DNA of 32,622 nucleotides from Methylothermaceae bacterium (GTDB lineage: Bacteria; Pseudomonadota; Gammaproteobacteria; Methylococcales; Methylothermaceae). Where the stretch lies: the NCBI GenBank assembly GCA_026984375.1, contig JALSSF010000199.1:1-32622 (forward strand), written 5' to 3'. A model generated the notes under the pieces. It had not been told where the DNA came from, did not search any database, and saw only the letters and a list, made by a program, of their open reading frames with translations. Of the stretch, positions 30,967-32,622 are shown one piece after another. A program made the position numbers and the translations under genes. The first letter of the stretch is position 1, and each line of letters begins with the position of its first letter.

Positions 30967-32002
30967 GCCGTAACTGTGTCTGGAAAGACAAACCGGTACC
31001 AACAAAGAAATTGCGGCAGCAGCGGGGTGGTTTTCGGAACTCGTGATCATGAGCGTCTTCCAGCAGACACTGCTTCTCGAGCACCCGGCCCAACGAATGC
31101 CAAAGGATTTCCATATCAGCGGAAACGGTCGCAGGCGGGTGAAAACACCACCCCGTCAGGCAAGGCCAAGGCTGTTGCAGCCGGCGCAATGCCGCGATCG
31201 CCTCGTCCATCGGCTCTTGGGCCTCTCGCATCGTGAGCACGCCATCGAACTCTATCCGCACCGCCTCCATCACGGGCTGCAACACCCAGGTATATCCCCG
31301 AAGCATCCACACGGCCGCCGAACGCCCTTGGCGGATCGCTGCACGGTAGCCTGCCAGATCCTCGACAACCCGCATCAGATAGGCGTCTAACGAAATTCCG
31401 ATCGGGAAGAAATCCCCCCTTCCTTGCAAGCACCTATTCAGGTAAGCCCGGAGATGTACAAGCCCCCGGGCCAGCAGTACCTCCACGTTGACCTGATCCA
31501 GAGCAACAAGCCTGAAGTTTTCGGTGATTTGATCGGCATGGGGCGTGTAGTAGAAATGAAGAGAAGCAAAATCGTGATATTGAACCCCCACCCCGGTGAG
31601 CGCCCGCCTCACCCCCCGTTCCCAGGCACGCACCGGCCGCAGCCAGGATGCCGGCGGCCATCGTCTCCCCAGCAGAAACCCACCCGGTTTTTCCAGAAAG
31701 GCCCGAGTTCTCCCAATCAATACCCGGCTCAGGACTACCCCCGCCCGCCCCCGTGCATCGGGGCGCACCACCTTGAAGGTGGAATGGCACAACGGCCAAG
31801 ACCAATACATACACAATCCGAGCACCCCCACCCCGATCAACGCCGCCATTCCCAGCGACGAGACGAAGACGATCCCGGCACGTGGCAAGGAGAAACCAAA
31901 CCACATCCTGAAGATGAGATATCCCAACCCCAAAATCAACAGCCCGAGAACCAAGCCTCCCGGAGTTTGCCAAATCGGCGTATCGGGGCCAATTATTCCC
32001 AT
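30956..32002 (-). CDS. Hypothetical membrane protein, unrecognised family
   Basis: MGIIGPDTPIWQTPGGLVLGLLILGLGYLIFRMWFGFSLPRAGIVFVSSLGMAALIGVGVLGLCMYW...: about 2 N-terminal TM segments, then a ~280-aa soluble region. ATG overlaps the upstream frame's TGA (TGATG). Converges with mfd with an 11-bp overlap. Confidence 0.65.
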   Translation of the reverse strand: MGIIGPDTPIWQTPGGLVLGLLILGLGYLIFRMWFGFSLPRAGIVFVSSLGMAALIGVGVLGLCMYWSWPLCHSTFKVVRPDARGRAGVVLSRVLIGRTRAFLEKPGGFLLGRRWPPASWLRPVRAWERGVRRALTGVGVQYHDFASLHFYYTPHADQITENFRLVALDQVNVEVLLARGLVHLRAYLNRCLQGRGDFFPIGISLDAYLMRVVEDLAGYRAAIRQGRSAAVWMLRGYTWVLQPVMEAVRIEFDGVLTMREAQEPMDEAIAALRRLQQPWPCLTGWCFHPPATVSADMEILWHSLGRVLEKQCLLEDAHDHEFRKPPRCCRNFFVGTGLSFQTQLRLTA

Positions 32003-32622
32003 CACATCGCCCGCAGCCGCACCCGATCGATCAGGGCGTATGTGACGCCGTTGGCGTCCCAGACGTCCTCGACGTAAAATCGCAGATAATAACGCCCCGC
32101 CCCGTATTCCACCGGAAACACCACCGTGTCCGTGTGCCAGTTCGATTACCGGAAGGAAGCATGCCGGGTCGGAAAAAGCTCGTCGTCGCCGGGATCCCAT
32201 TCCTCACCCAGCATCACCTGGTTGATATGCCGCTCAAAGCGGACACTGCCGTGCCCGACTACCCGACCCTCTTCATCCACCTTCACCAGTTCGGCAATCA
32301 GTCCGTCGTTATAAGCCGTGTAACCTGTGCCGCGGTAACTGGTGAATTCCTCGGTCACCAGTTTCCAATCGAAGGTCACCGGCAGTTCCGTCACCCCGGC
32401 AGGAATCTCCAGCCGGTTCCACATCCCGGCCGCCACTGCGGAGCCCGCGGTGGTACAGGGCAGCATGGCCCGTCCCGAAGCCGGAGCAATGCCGTACAAA
32501 GTTTCCGCCCGCCAGCAGTTCTGCGCCGTCACCCCGTCCCATTCCCATTCGGCCGCCAGCCACGGCCGATGCTGTTCCACCACTTCGAAATCACCGTTGA
32601 AGACGGCTTCGAAAGCGTCCAG
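32002..32622 (-). pseudogene. Putative jelly-roll/choice-of-anchor-like secreted protein interrupted by an in-frame TAA, 5' end beyond window
   Basis: Open from the window edge (LDAFEAVFNGDFEVVEQHRPWLAAEWEWDG...LFPTRHASFR), TAA at 32148-32146, then the same frame continues as SNWHTDTVVFPVEYGAGRYYLRFYVEDVWDANGVTYALIDRVRLRAM to a TGA at 32004-32002. Confidence 0.6.

Overview
GC-rich chromosomal window, probably from a gammaproteobacterial methylotroph or methanotroph. This placement is inferred from the Pseudomonas-like gene order plus 3-hexulose-6-phosphate synthase and 6-phospho-3-hexuloisomerase genes. No BLAST or HMM search was possible, so product calls rest on reading the translations. 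Left to right: the end of an MCE (PqiB/MlaD-like) gene with a PqiC-like lipoprotein; an M48 metallopeptidase; Rsd/AlgQ; a NUDIX hydrolase; then a long minus-strand block, tRNA-Leu(GAG), secG, tpiA, glmM, ftsH, rlmE, (yhbY on +), greA, carB, carA, a small zinc-ribbon membrane ORF, phi, hps, dapB, dnaJ, dnaK, grpE, hrcA; then plus-strand nadK, recN, agmatine deiminase-like, aguB-like; an H-NS-like gene on the minus strand; an exported rhodanese; mfd; and at the right edge an unfamiliar minus-strand gene pair. Most of the window is housekeeping and follows the conserved Pseudomonas-type order. The main items for follow-up are: (1) an hps-phi formaldehyde-fixation cassette with its own terminator between dapB and carA; (2) apparent dual heat-shock control, with a CIRCE element overlapping the hrcA Shine-Dalgarno and a sigma32-like promoter before dnaK; (3) a hairpin and 4-codon mini-ORF directly upstream of a dnaJ start that lacks a clear SD; (4) an unfamiliar membrane-protein gene at the right edge, coupled by TGATG to a jelly-roll-like gene split by one in-frame TAA. 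I found no CRISPR array, transposase, prophage or recognisable defence system.
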